Assembly: GCA_938023515.1 (NCBI GenBank)
Contig: CALJDR010000079.1
Span: 1 to 37,938 of the forward strand
DNA: 37,938 bases
Direction of reading: 5' to 3'
Source: an uncultured Flavobacteriales bacterium
Lineage (GTDB): Bacteria; Bacteroidota; Bacteroidia; Flavobacteriales; UBA1820
A program made the position numbers and the translations under genes. Numbering within the stretch: position 1 is the stretch's first letter; every line of letters starts with the position of its first letter. The notes beneath the pieces were generated by a model. It was not told where the DNA came from and did not search any database. It was given only the letters and a program-made list of their open reading frames with translations. Positions 24,072 to 32,448 of the stretch are shown piece by piece.

Positions 24072-24729
24072 TGTATTTCCAATGATCGGGGCAGACGCGG
24101 TCCAGCACGATCCGGTCGACGGATGCCAGGATATTGCGTTGTCCCTCGGTTTTTCCCAGCGGGCCGGTGATCCCGGTCGCCATTACCCGGCGGGAAGAGA
24201 ATTTTTGTAAGAACAGTTCCAGTTCCTTTTGTGTAACATACCGCCAGGTATGCGCCCAACTGGTAAAACGCTTGCGCAATTTCCGGTGCAGGGCCGAAGC
24301 CGCCAGGTTTTCCGCAAAGATCAGCATCCCGCCCGGACGGAGGGCCTTGTATATCTCGTCGAAGGCCTTCTGCTGGCTGGCGATCCCGTCCATTCTCCCC
24401 ACCGCCCCGATGACGGATTTGAATACGATCAGGTCGAAATGATCCTCGTACGGAATATCCGTCGCATCGATATCCCGGTATTCCACCAAATGGCCGACCC
24501 CGTATTTCCCATGCAGGCCCTCGGCGGAGGCTTTTACGTCTTTCAGGTCGGAGCATACGGTTTTTTTCCCTTTCAGGGCTGCCCACAGGGAGAGTCCGCC
24601 CCGTTTGCCCCCCAATTCGAGCACAGTATCCACGCGGGCCCAGTCTACCTGGCCTTCCCAGAACCGGAGCGCCACCGACCAGGACTTTACATCCCATTGC
24701 AGGATATCGTTCAGTTGTTCTTTGTCCAC
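24046..24729 (-). CDS. SAM-dependent methyltransferase (class I)
   Basis: 227 residues. Motif I VLELGGKRGGLSLWAA (about 36-51) is the SAM-binding loop; motif II-like acidic residue is in TVCSDLKDVKASAEGL; FDLIVFKSVIGAVGR (motif IV area) and ALRPGGMLIFAEN (motif V/VI area) follow. It is in a capsule operon between two transferases, so O- or N-methylation of a sugar or of a precursor is likely. The exact substrate cannot be told. Confidence 0.87.
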   Translation of the reverse strand: MDKEQLNDILQWDVKSWSVALRFWEGQVDWARVDTVLELGGKRGGLSLWAALKGKKTVCSDLKDVKASAEGLHGKYGVGHLVEYRDIDATDIPYEDHFDLIVFKSVIGAVGRMDGIASQQKAFDEIYKALRPGGMLIFAENLAASALHRKLRKRFTSWAHTWRYVTQKELELFLQKFSSRRVMATGITGPLGKTEGQRNILASVDRIVLDRVCPDHWKYIGYGIATK

Positions 24730-24736
24730 TGTTTCT

Positions 24737-25627
24737 TTATTTTTTCTTTTTCTTTATTCCCAGTATCCGTTTTATCCGGGCGAAAAACGGGATCCATATC
24801 CCATAGATATGCAGGATATTTTCGGGCAGGGAAGCCCGGTTGCCGATCTCCATCCTCGGGATGCGAAACGGGTCCGTATCCTTATCCACATACTTTCCTT
24901 CGGTCGTACAGGCCATCCGGAATCCCAGTTCCCGGAGGACTTCCTCATTTTGCGGGGCATGATCCCCGTTCGGATAGGCAAAAACCTTTTCACTCGGCCG
25001 GTCTGTCCACTGTTCCAGTTTCTGCCTGCAAACGGCTATTTCCCGCTCCAACTCCTGCGGCGTACAATTCGGGCAGATCACATGGTCGTCCGTATGGTTT
25101 GCCAGGCTCACATAAGGCGAACGGGCCATTTTCTCCAACTGCCGGCGAGTCATCGCCACCCGGGGTCCCCGGTAGGCAGGCAAAGCTTCGATCGCAGCAA
25201 CCCTTTGCGCATTGGGCATTTCCCAAAACTCACTTATCGACAGGGAAGTATCCGCTTTCCGGACCGCGCGTGCGCGGGTGAACCAGAAATAGCCATCCTC
25301 GATCCCTTTGGTCGAAATAAAGAACGCTGCGGGCACCCGGTACTTCTCCAGCACCGACCACACTTCCCGGTAATTCGCTTCCCAGCCGTCGTCGAAACTG
25401 AGCCACACCGGTTTCTCCACATCGAGCGTACCGTTCAGGTAGTCCTGCAACTGGCCGGTCGTTACAAATCCATAACCGCTGCCCTGCAGCCAGACTATCA
25501 GTTTTTCGAGGCTTTCTCCCGTAGGGCTGTGCCCGTATACGGACAGGAGTATGTCCGTGCGGGCCGATTCCCGGTTTATTTTCTTTTTATAAAGCAGGCA
25601 CAGAATACCTGCCAGCCATTTTCTCAT
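24737..25627 (-). CDS. Polysaccharide deacetylase (NodB-fold) family protein
   Basis: 296 residues. NodB motifs: motif 1 LSFDDGW (D79, D80) and motif 2 NHTDDH (H178, H182), the metal triad of carbohydrate esterase family 4. A third conserved region (FAYPNGDHAPQNEEVLRELGFRMACTTEGK, about 226-255) fits motif 3/4. No signal peptide is seen; the short N-terminal hydrophobic part (WLAGILCLLY) is followed by KKK. It could remove N-acetyl groups from a sugar of the repeat unit or of a lipid-linked intermediate. Basic tail GIKKKKK. Adjacent to the GNAT acyltransferase by 1 base. Confidence 0.9.
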   Translation of the reverse strand: MRKWLAGILCLLYKKKINRESARTDILLSVYGHSPTGESLEKLIVWLQGSGYGFVTTGQLQDYLNGTLDVEKPVWLSFDDGWEANYREVWSVLEKYRVPAAFFISTKGIEDGYFWFTRARAVRKADTSLSISEFWEMPNAQRVAAIEALPAYRGPRVAMTRRQLEKMARSPYVSLANHTDDHVICPNCTPQELEREIAVCRQKLEQWTDRPSEKVFAYPNGDHAPQNEEVLRELGFRMACTTEGKYVDKDTDPFRIPRMEIGNRASLPENILHIYGIWIPFFARIKRILGIKKKKK

Positions 25628-25628
25628 C

Positions 25629-26708
25629 CTAAAACGAATCGTTGTCCAGTTTATCGATCTCCCACGAGCCGATATCCCGGATATTTACCCCGCCGAAATC
25701 CCAGTCCTTTTTCCGAGCGTCCGTCCGGATAGCCACCACCGGCGGGTTCTTTCTCATTTTCCACAAAAACGGGATGCTCCAAAAGCCCAGTTTTTTCAGC
25801 AACCGCCGTCTGGACTCCGCCAGGGCGAACGACCAGACTGCCACGACCGAAGGGCGCATCGTGCGGCAGAAAAACCGGAACAACCTCTTGGCGCATTTGT
25901 TGTCTCCCGGCAAAGCACAACCCAACTGGTAGCCGAACCCGTCCGTAGTACGGAGCAGGAAAAAGGCGACCGGTTCCCTCGCAGGATTACAAGCATAGGC
26001 ATATACGTACCGGGCAGCAGGGCTTTGCCCGTGCCATGCCAATGCCTCTCCCGACAGCTCCGTACCGGCAGGTCTTTCGAGGCGGTGCAACGCCACGATG
26101 CGGGACGCCAATTCCGGATCAAGTCTGCTCGAAAGCACGTATCGATACCCGCCCTCTGTTTTTTCCCGCAGGAACGTACCCGGCTCGGGACGGCGAAGTC
26201 CGTTGAACCAGCGGGAAAGGACGTGTTTCGCTCCGGAAATAAAACCGAAGCGAAATAGGCTTTTAAACGGGGAAAGCTCTTCGCCCCCGATCTTTTTATA
26301 CCCGTGGTAGGTAGGCCAGGAAGGCGAAAGCCCTAAGATCAGCCCGACCCCCTGCGTATACAGATGATCGGCCGACAGGCGGGTCATCCGCTCGAAAAGC
26401 CCGCGCCGTCTATAGGACGGATGCACGGTCATGTCCGCTATTTTAGCCACGCGGTGTCGTTCCGCACCCATTTTTACCGTATCTGCCGTATAGCCCCGGA
26501 AGGCTACTACTTCGTCCTTTTCGTTCAGGGCGATAAGGCATAACGGAGCCGGGCGATTGGGATTTTTCAGGTATTTCCACCGGAAAAGCGCCCTGCGGCG
26601 TTCCGCGTCGCGTTTCCATAAATGACCCAGCAGCTGCGCGCAGGCGTCCGCGTATTTCTCCTCGAAAGGAACGATCCGGATATTCTCCGTCAAAACAGCC
26701 TCCTGCAT
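25629..26708 (-). CDS. GNAT family acyltransferase
   Basis: 359 residues from MQEAVLTENIRIVPFEEKY; the longer frame reaching 26819 would enter the capG gene and is rejected. The acetyl-CoA-binding motif A is VAKIADMTVHPSYRRRGLFERMTRL (about 89-113; R/Q-x-x-G-x-G/A form RRRGLF). An extra C-terminal part of about 200 residues may be a second GNAT-like or decoy fold (ELASRIVALHRLERPAGT, EPVAFFLLRTTDGFGYQLGCALPGD). Such enzymes N-acylate amino sugars; the deacetylase and CapK-like enzyme next to it suggest a coordinated change of the acyl group. Confidence 0.85.
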   Translation of the reverse strand: MQEAVLTENIRIVPFEEKYADACAQLLGHLWKRDAERRRALFRWKYLKNPNRPAPLCLIALNEKDEVVAFRGYTADTVKMGAERHRVAKIADMTVHPSYRRRGLFERMTRLSADHLYTQGVGLILGLSPSWPTYHGYKKIGGEELSPFKSLFRFGFISGAKHVLSRWFNGLRRPEPGTFLREKTEGGYRYVLSSRLDPELASRIVALHRLERPAGTELSGEALAWHGQSPAARYVYAYACNPAREPVAFFLLRTTDGFGYQLGCALPGDNKCAKRLFRFFCRTMRPSVVAVWSFALAESRRRLLKKLGFWSIPFLWKMRKNPPVVAIRTDARKKDWDFGGVNIRDIGSWEIDKLDNDSF

Positions 26709-26716
26709 TTTATATC

Positions 26717-27850
26717 TTACTCCCCATACGCCGTACGTTTTACATAGTCGGTATACGAGAGGATTATTCGTAATACTTTGTCGCTCACATTGGGCGCGGA
26801 ATAGTCCGCCACCGGGCAAAGGGTGCGCTCCGTTCCCCGGCCCTGCCCTTCCAACACGGCCAGCCCCTGCATCACCCGGTCGGGATTCAGCCCGACCATC
26901 ATCACCGAAGCCTCTTCCATCGCTTCGGGCCTTTCATGGGCCTGCCGGATATTGAGCGCCGGGAAATTGAGGATGGAAGACTCTTCGCTGATGGTGCCAC
27001 TGTCGGAGAGTACCGCTTTTGCCTGGATTTGCAGCGCGATATAATCCGAAAGGCCCATCGGTTTTACCAAACGGACCCGCGGATCGAACTCTACGCCGTG
27101 CTGCTCTATCATTTTACGGGTGCGGGGATGGGTGGAAACGACGACCGGCAATCCGTAACGTCCGGCCACCCGGTCGAGTATCCCGGCGAGGGCAAAAAAG
27201 TTCTTTTCGCCGGATACGTTCTCCTCCCGGTGAGCCGAAACCACGAAATACCGGCCGGCCTCCAACCCGAGACGGGACAGCACGTCGGATTTTTCCACCT
27301 GCGGCATACAGGCATGAAGCACTTCGTACATCGGGCTGCCGATCTTGATCACCTTATCGGCCGGAAGGCCCTCCCGCAAGAGGTATTCCCGGGAAATATC
27401 GCTGTACGTGAGGTTGATGTCCGCCAAGTGGTCGACGATCTTCCGGTTGGTTTCCTCCGGTACCCGCTGGTCGAAACACCGGTTGCCGGCCTCCATATGA
27501 AAGACGGGGATATGCCGCTTTTTGGCAGCAATCGCGCTCAGGCAGGAATTGGTATCCCCCAGCACCAGGAAGGCGTCGGGGCGGACGGATTCGAGCACGT
27601 CGTCTATCCTGAGCAGGATATTCCCGGCCGTGCGGGCCGCATTGCCGGCGGCGGCTTCGAGGAAATAATCGGGCTTACGCAGGCCGAGCTGCTCGAAGAA
27701 CACCTCGCTGAGTTCGTAATCATAATTCTGCCCCGTATGGACCAGTATATGGTCGATGGCCGGAGAAGCGTCGAGCTTGCGCAATACGCACGATAAACGG
27801 ATGATCTCCGGCCGTGTCCCTACGACGGTCATTACTTTCAGTTTTTCCAT
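26717..27850 (-). CDS. capG: UDP-HexNAc 2-epimerase, CapG/FnlC type
   Basis: 377 residues. Non-hydrolysing UDP-GlcNAc 2-epimerase family, GT-B-like fold: VVGTRPEIIRLSCVLRKL (N-terminal), HMEAGNRCFDQRVPEETNRKIVDHLAD (substrate loop with the conserved Glu in EETNRK) and VLSDSGTISEESSILNFPALNIRQAHERPE. It catalyses the last step in making UDP-L-FucNAc (C2 inversion of UDP-L-PneNAc) after CapE and CapF. The three genes are contiguous in the order capE-capF-capG, which supports this assignment over plain WecB. Confidence 0.9.
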   Translation of the reverse strand: MEKLKVMTVVGTRPEIIRLSCVLRKLDASPAIDHILVHTGQNYDYELSEVFFEQLGLRKPDYFLEAAAGNAARTAGNILLRIDDVLESVRPDAFLVLGDTNSCLSAIAAKKRHIPVFHMEAGNRCFDQRVPEETNRKIVDHLADINLTYSDISREYLLREGLPADKVIKIGSPMYEVLHACMPQVEKSDVLSRLGLEAGRYFVVSAHREENVSGEKNFFALAGILDRVAGRYGLPVVVSTHPRTRKMIEQHGVEFDPRVRLVKPMGLSDYIALQIQAKAVLSDSGTISEESSILNFPALNIRQAHERPEAMEEASVMMVGLNPDRVMQGLAVLEGQGRGTERTLCPVADYSAPNVSDKVLRIILSYTDYVKRTAYGE

Positions 27851-27863
27851 TTCCTGTTCTTTT

Positions 27864-29006
27864 CTAATCGTCCTTGCGGACAGGTTCGTAAAACGTATCG
27901 GAGTCGGACGGATCGTACGGCTGGTCTATCCAGAATTGAGTATACAGGTCGTCCGTACCGACGTTGGTGATATTATGCGTGTACCAGACGGGCATATCCA
28001 CATAGGCAGGGCTTTCTCCGTCCAGCAAAAATTCATATACGCGATCCGTACCTATGCGCCGCAGGCAAATCCGGGCGCGGCCTTTCAGCACGGTGAAGCG
28101 CTCGATCTTGCGGATGTGGTAATGCTCGCCGCGCGTAATCCCCGGCCGGGTGGTCGAAAAAGAAACCTGGCCGCCACCGCCCGAACGGACCGTTTCGACA
28201 AAAACACCCCGGGGGTCTTCATTGCGTTTCAGCAGGACGGGAAAATGCGTATCCGGGTCGATATAACTGCGGAACGTATTGAAAAGGTTCCGCTGGTCGT
28301 CCGACGGAAGGAAAGGGAATTCGCCCCGGTCGAGGTACACGTCCCGGAACTCCATCAACCAACCGAGTACCTGAGAAACCGTACTGCGGAAGTCGGGGGA
28401 TACCCGGAATTCCTCGACAGAGGCCCTCGCCCCCGAACGGCGGCAGATCTCCTCTACGATCTCCCGGCACAGCGAACCGACATAAAGCAGATCGACGGCC
28501 TTGTCGGTCTGTATTTCCGGAGCCTCTCCGTGGGTAAGGCGGTGGCAGAACGTGGCGACGAAAGAATTGTGGTCCGGCCGGCCGAAAGGACCGAATACGT
28601 TGGGAATCACCAGGCCGGTATAGGAGGCTTCCGCACATTCCGCCCACCGGATAAAAAGTTCGCTTCCCCGGAGCTTGGATTGCCCGTAGGGATTGTCCAG
28701 TTCCTGCTGGACGGAGGACGAGAAAAGCACATGCGGCCGCACGCGGGCCGATTCCATGGCCCGGATCAATTTTTCTACCAGCTCCACGTTGGTATCGTAC
28801 AAGGCCTGCCCGTCGGGATGGCGGTTGACCGCCGACAAATGGACGATCACATCGCACCGACCCACAAAACCGGCGAGGGCTTCCTGCTCCCCGAACCAAT
28901 CGGTGCAGAATGGTACCCGGGAAAATTCCCCGGGATACAATCCCAACGTGTTGTACAGATGGATGCCAATAAACCCGGACTGTCCTGTGATGCCTACCCG
29001 TATCAT
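27864..29006 (-). CDS. capF: CapF-type bifunctional reductase/epimerase for UDP-L-FucNAc
   Basis: 380 residues. The N-terminal SDR domain begins VGITGQSGFIGIHLYNTL (NAD(P) loop); YGQSKLRGSELFIRW carries the YxxxK active site. A C-terminal cupin domain (about 260-365) has GEHYHIRKIERFTVLKGRARICLRR with the metal-binding histidines. In CapF the cupin domain does C3 epimerisation and the SDR domain reduces the 4-keto group with NADPH, the middle step to UDP-L-FucNAc. It starts 3 bases downstream of capE. Confidence 0.92.
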   Translation of the reverse strand: MIRVGITGQSGFIGIHLYNTLGLYPGEFSRVPFCTDWFGEQEALAGFVGRCDVIVHLSAVNRHPDGQALYDTNVELVEKLIRAMESARVRPHVLFSSSVQQELDNPYGQSKLRGSELFIRWAECAEASYTGLVIPNVFGPFGRPDHNSFVATFCHRLTHGEAPEIQTDKAVDLLYVGSLCREIVEEICRRSGARASVEEFRVSPDFRSTVSQVLGWLMEFRDVYLDRGEFPFLPSDDQRNLFNTFRSYIDPDTHFPVLLKRNEDPRGVFVETVRSGGGGQVSFSTTRPGITRGEHYHIRKIERFTVLKGRARICLRRIGTDRVYEFLLDGESPAYVDMPVWYTHNITNVGTDDLYTQFWIDQPYDPSDSDTFYEPVRKDD

Positions 29007-29009
29007 ACC

Positions 29010-30029
29010 TCAGATATTTTCGTTCATATCCTCCCCGTACATCCGACGGAGCATGGTTTTCATCTCCTCCACGTCCATGCGGTGCGTATTGTGAGAATGA
29101 TAATCGTCAACCCCGGAGATCTTTTGCTCCCCGTCGACGAAATATTTATCGTAATCCAGCCCGCGGTTGTCTGCCGGTACCCGGAAATAATCCCCCATAT
29201 CCTCCGCCCGGGCCATTTCCTCCCGGGTGACAAGGGTTTCGTACAGTTTTTCCCCATGCCGCGTGCCGATGATCTTTACCTCGGCAGGTGTTCCTGACAG
29301 TTCGATGAGCGCCTGAGCCAGCGTTTCAATGGTAGCAGCCGGTGCTTTCTGCACGAACAGGTCGCCGCTGCGCCCGTGTTCGAACGCGAACAACACCAGA
29401 TCTATAGTCTGACCGAGGGTCATCATGAAACGTGTCATCTGCGGATCGGTCACCGTCAGGCCATTCCCGGCTTTTATCTGCTCCCGGAACAGGGGGATGA
29501 CCGACCCCCGGCTGCCCATCACATTGCCATAACGGGTACAGCAAATGGTAGTCCCGGAATCTTCGCCCAGCGAACGGGCTTTGGCGATGGCTACTTTTTC
29601 CATCATCGCCTTGCTCAAGCCCATCGCATTGATGGGATAGGCGGCCTTGTCGGTGGACAGGGCGATCACTTTTTTCACCCCATGCGCCACCGCCGAATCG
29701 ATGACATTCTGCGTCCCCAGGACGTTGGTGTTTACGGCTTCTATCGGGAAAAATTCGCAGGAAGGCACCTGTTTCAGGGCCGCAGCATGGAATATATAAT
29801 CTACCCCTCGCATAGCGTTATCCACGCTCCGTTTATCGCGCACATCCCCTATGTAGTATTTGATCCGGGGATCGGGGAATGCATGACGCATATCGTCCTG
29901 CTTCTTTTCGTCGCGCGAAAAAATGCGGATCTCCCGGATGTCGGTGTTCAGGAACCGCTTGAGGACGGCATTCCCGAAAGAACCGGTTCCTCCGGTGATC
30001 AGCAAAACGCTGTCCGTTAAGTTCATCAT
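29010..30029 (-). CDS. capE: CapE/FnlA-type UDP-GlcNAc 4,6-dehydratase/5-epimerase
   Basis: 339 residues from MMNLTDSVLLITGG (ATGATG; the second Met is possible); upstream in-frame ATG at 30086 adds a stretch unlike the family. SDR fold with TGGTGSFG (about 12-19). The active site STDKAAYPINAMGLSKAMMEK has Met in place of Tyr and the Lys four later, as in CapE/FlaA1. The substrate-binding RKVTDxx-type region reads CTRYGNVMGSRGSVIPLF. First of the three enzymes that make UDP-L-FucNAc from UDP-GlcNAc; CapF and CapG follow. Confidence 0.93.
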   Translation of the reverse strand: MMNLTDSVLLITGGTGSFGNAVLKRFLNTDIREIRIFSRDEKKQDDMRHAFPDPRIKYYIGDVRDKRSVDNAMRGVDYIFHAAALKQVPSCEFFPIEAVNTNVLGTQNVIDSAVAHGVKKVIALSTDKAAYPINAMGLSKAMMEKVAIAKARSLGEDSGTTICCTRYGNVMGSRGSVIPLFREQIKAGNGLTVTDPQMTRFMMTLGQTIDLVLFAFEHGRSGDLFVQKAPAATIETLAQALIELSGTPAEVKIIGTRHGEKLYETLVTREEMARAEDMGDYFRVPADNRGLDYDKYFVDGEQKISGVDDYHSHNTHRMDVEEMKTMLRRMYGEDMNENI

Positions 30030-30091
30030 AGTCTTTCTTTTGTTTTTATGCGGGTCGTACCTGCAATTTACTGAATATTCCAACAAAATTT

Positions 30092-31237
30092 TTATAAACT
30101 CCCTAAAAATTCATCGAACACGCCCGAATAACCCCGGTAATCGAAATACCGCTCGGCCACCCGTTTCGCGTTCTTTTTCAAGTCATTCAAGGATTTCCGG
30201 TCCAAACGGACGAGTTCCTCCAGCTTTTGCCTCAGGCTTTCGGCCTGCGGATCGGCAACGATATATCCATCGTATCCATCTTCCAGGTAAAGTCCCAAAT
30301 CGCTCGTCACATTGGCCACCACCGGCAGCCCGGCATTAAGGCTTTCGACGAACTTGGTCGGGAACCCGGCGTTGGAACGCCGGTTGTCCGGGCGCAGCAG
30401 CACCGAAAAATCCGCATACCGCAGATAAGTATTCACCTTATCCTGCGCGATGCGTCCGTGGAAAACGATGGCTTCGGAGGTACGGGGCGTACCCAGGGAT
30501 TCAACCAGTTCGCGGTCCGGCCCCAGCAAATGCAGTTTTATCGGGTGTCCCTGCCCGGCGAGCTTCTCTACCACCCGGATCATATCGGTAATGAGGTCTT
30601 TTTTGCGGGGCATCCCGGCATATACCAGATTGAGGTACTGGGGTTCGAACAATTTTTCGATCTGTTCATCGTCCTGGGGGACGATACGGGTGTCCACCAA
30701 CACGGGTATCCGCGCAGTTACATCCACCCGATCCCTGAAATGCCGCTCCAGATAAGAGCTTATCGCGATCACCCCATCGCACTGCTCCACCCAGCGGGTT
30801 ATGCCGATATGCGTATCGCGGGCCACGGGGCCGAATCGCCCGAACTTCAGCGCCGCGGGATCGTACCACTCCACCACATCGGCCACCAGTGGGATACAAT
30901 GCTTGTCCGCATACTTGCGCAGTTGTGACAAATACCGTCGGCTCGATCCATAATAAACGATCATATCGGCCTTCTGCGGGAGTTTTTCCAGTAGTTTCCG
31001 CACTTCCCGTCCCCGCCGCGCATAGTGCCACGCTTTTCCAAGGGAGGCAGTACCATAAGACACATTATACAGGGGAAATTCATGGAATTCCCGATAGGGG
31101 ATATTCCCATAACCGATAAGGCCGACGTCGTATTTCCCGGTAGCCGCGATAGCCCGGGCATTGTTGAGGATCCGGTTGGCGGAGGCATGTCCCCGCGAAA
31201 AATCGGCCTCTGCGATGTAATAGATGTATTTTTTCAT
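30092..31237 (-). CDS. Glycosyltransferase, GT4/GT1-like GT-B fold
   Basis: 381 residues. N-terminal KKYIYYIAEADFSRGHASANRILNNARA (acceptor domain) and C-terminal LNLVYAGMPRKKDLITDMIRVVEKL plus NAGFPTKFVESLNAGLPVVANVTSDLGLYLEDG (donor domain, with ESLNAGLPV corresponding to the EX7E end). No signal peptide or membrane segment; a peripheral protein at the cytosolic face. It overlaps the polymerase gene by 4 bases. One of three transferases assembling the repeat; its donor is not deducible. Confidence 0.88.
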   Translation of the reverse strand: MKKYIYYIAEADFSRGHASANRILNNARAIAATGKYDVGLIGYGNIPYREFHEFPLYNVSYGTASLGKAWHYARRGREVRKLLEKLPQKADMIVYYGSSRRYLSQLRKYADKHCIPLVADVVEWYDPAALKFGRFGPVARDTHIGITRWVEQCDGVIAISSYLERHFRDRVDVTARIPVLVDTRIVPQDDEQIEKLFEPQYLNLVYAGMPRKKDLITDMIRVVEKLAGQGHPIKLHLLGPDRELVESLGTPRTSEAIVFHGRIAQDKVNTYLRYADFSVLLRPDNRRSNAGFPTKFVESLNAGLPVVANVTSDLGLYLEDGYDGYIVADPQAESLRQKLEELVRLDRKSLNDLKKNAKRVAERYFDYRGYSGVFDEFLGSL

Positions 31238-32448
31238 AGCACGGGTTCTTTTATCGGCCCCGTTTCCGTCCTGTAACGGAGGGCCGTACGTTCGTAAAAG
31301 CCTATAGACAGGCCAAAAAACAGCATCAGCATGGAAAAATAGGCAGGCGAGGTGATCAGGCAGTTGAACATCCCGAGGAAGAACAACAGGATCAGGCCCA
31401 TGATATACGCCTGGCTGGCATCCCCGAATATCCGGCGCCGTTTGTAAAACCGGTATCCGTATCTGAACAGCTGGAAGTACAGAAGCAAAAAGGCCGCCAG
31501 GGCCAAAAAGCCGAAATCGTACATGACCTCCAATAGGTCGTTATGCGCCAGGATATTGAATTTTTCCTTCACCGACCGGTAGCCGTTGCCCAACAGCAGT
31601 TCGGCGGAGGTAGCTGTCTCCTGGTTTTCCCACAGCCTGGTATAAAGCCCCACGCGGTTGCTGCCTTTATCCTCGCCGATGTTCATCAGCCGCTGCACCA
31701 TATAACCGCCCGACTCGGACTCCGCCCGCTGGAAGGCCCCGAAAAGGACGGCCACCCCGGCCACGAACACCAGCACGGTGAAAAACCGCTTTTTGGCGGA
31801 GTATACGGGATTGGTCGCCACCCAAAATCCGTACAGCAGCATCACGATCGAATAGGCAATGACGGAGGTGCGCTTGAACGACAGGATCGTCACGACCCCC
31901 GTAGCTACGATCAGCACCATTTTCAGCACACTGCTGCGCGAAAGGAAGGCGAACGGGAAGATCACCAGCATGGCGAACGAAATATCGAACACCCGCAGTT
32001 CCTGCGATTCGAGCACACTGAACGACTGCCAGATCACGATACCCGCCACCAGCGGATAGAGCACATAAAGGAAATACTTGACGATCCATCGGCGGTCGTT
32101 GTCGCTTTTATAGGCAATGATATACCCTACGAGGAACAGGACGACCCACTGCGAGGTTTCGTAAAAGGTCTTCACATCCTGCTTAAAGTCTTGCCGGGCA
32201 AAACAAACGAACGTGATAAGGGCAAAGAATACATACAGCAGGGCGTATTTTATCACCATCGGCGACGAGGCGACGATCCGGGAATTCCCCACACAATAGG
32301 CAATCCCCAGCACCATGAAAATGGCGGCGGCAACCCCCGACCCAAACAGGACGGCGGCGTCCTCCCCGGCGAAATAATTGACCACGATCGACAGCAGCGC
32401 ATAGCTTTGCGTCAACAGCAGAAGTAGGATGAAGAGCCTCTTTTTCAT
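31234..32448 (-). CDS. Polysaccharide polymerase (Wzy/O-antigen ligase superfamily)
   Basis: 404 residues with about 10-11 membrane helices spread along the whole length. A long extracytoplasmic loop lies about 230-300, ending in ILAHNDLLEVMYDFGFLALAAFLLL, which has the His and helix start typical of the O-antigen polymerase/ligase family (H-N-x-L/Y-L). It joins flipped repeat units on the outer face of the inner membrane. Gene order flippase-polymerase with 4-base overlaps on both sides supports Wzy, but sequence diversity of the family leaves some doubt between Wzy and ligase. Confidence 0.8.
   Translation of the reverse strand: MKKRLFILLLLLTQSYALLSIVVNYFAGEDAAVLFGSGVAAAIFMVLGIAYCVGNSRIVASSPMVIKYALLYVFFALITFVCFARQDFKQDVKTFYETSQWVVLFLVGYIIAYKSDNDRRWIVKYFLYVLYPLVAGIVIWQSFSVLESQELRVFDISFAMLVIFPFAFLSRSSVLKMVLIVATGVVTILSFKRTSVIAYSIVMLLYGFWVATNPVYSAKKRFFTVLVFVAGVAVLFGAFQRAESESGGYMVQRLMNIGEDKGSNRVGLYTRLWENQETATSAELLLGNGYRSVKEKFNILAHNDLLEVMYDFGFLALAAFLLLYFQLFRYGYRFYKRRRIFGDASQAYIMGLILLFFLGMFNCLITSPAYFSMLMLFFGLSIGFYERTALRYRTETGPIKEPVL

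Noticed and set aside
27756..29297. 513-residue plus-strand frame opposite capG/capF/capE
   Set aside because: It crosses three well-defined genes on the other strand and has His/Arg/Gly-rich antisense composition.
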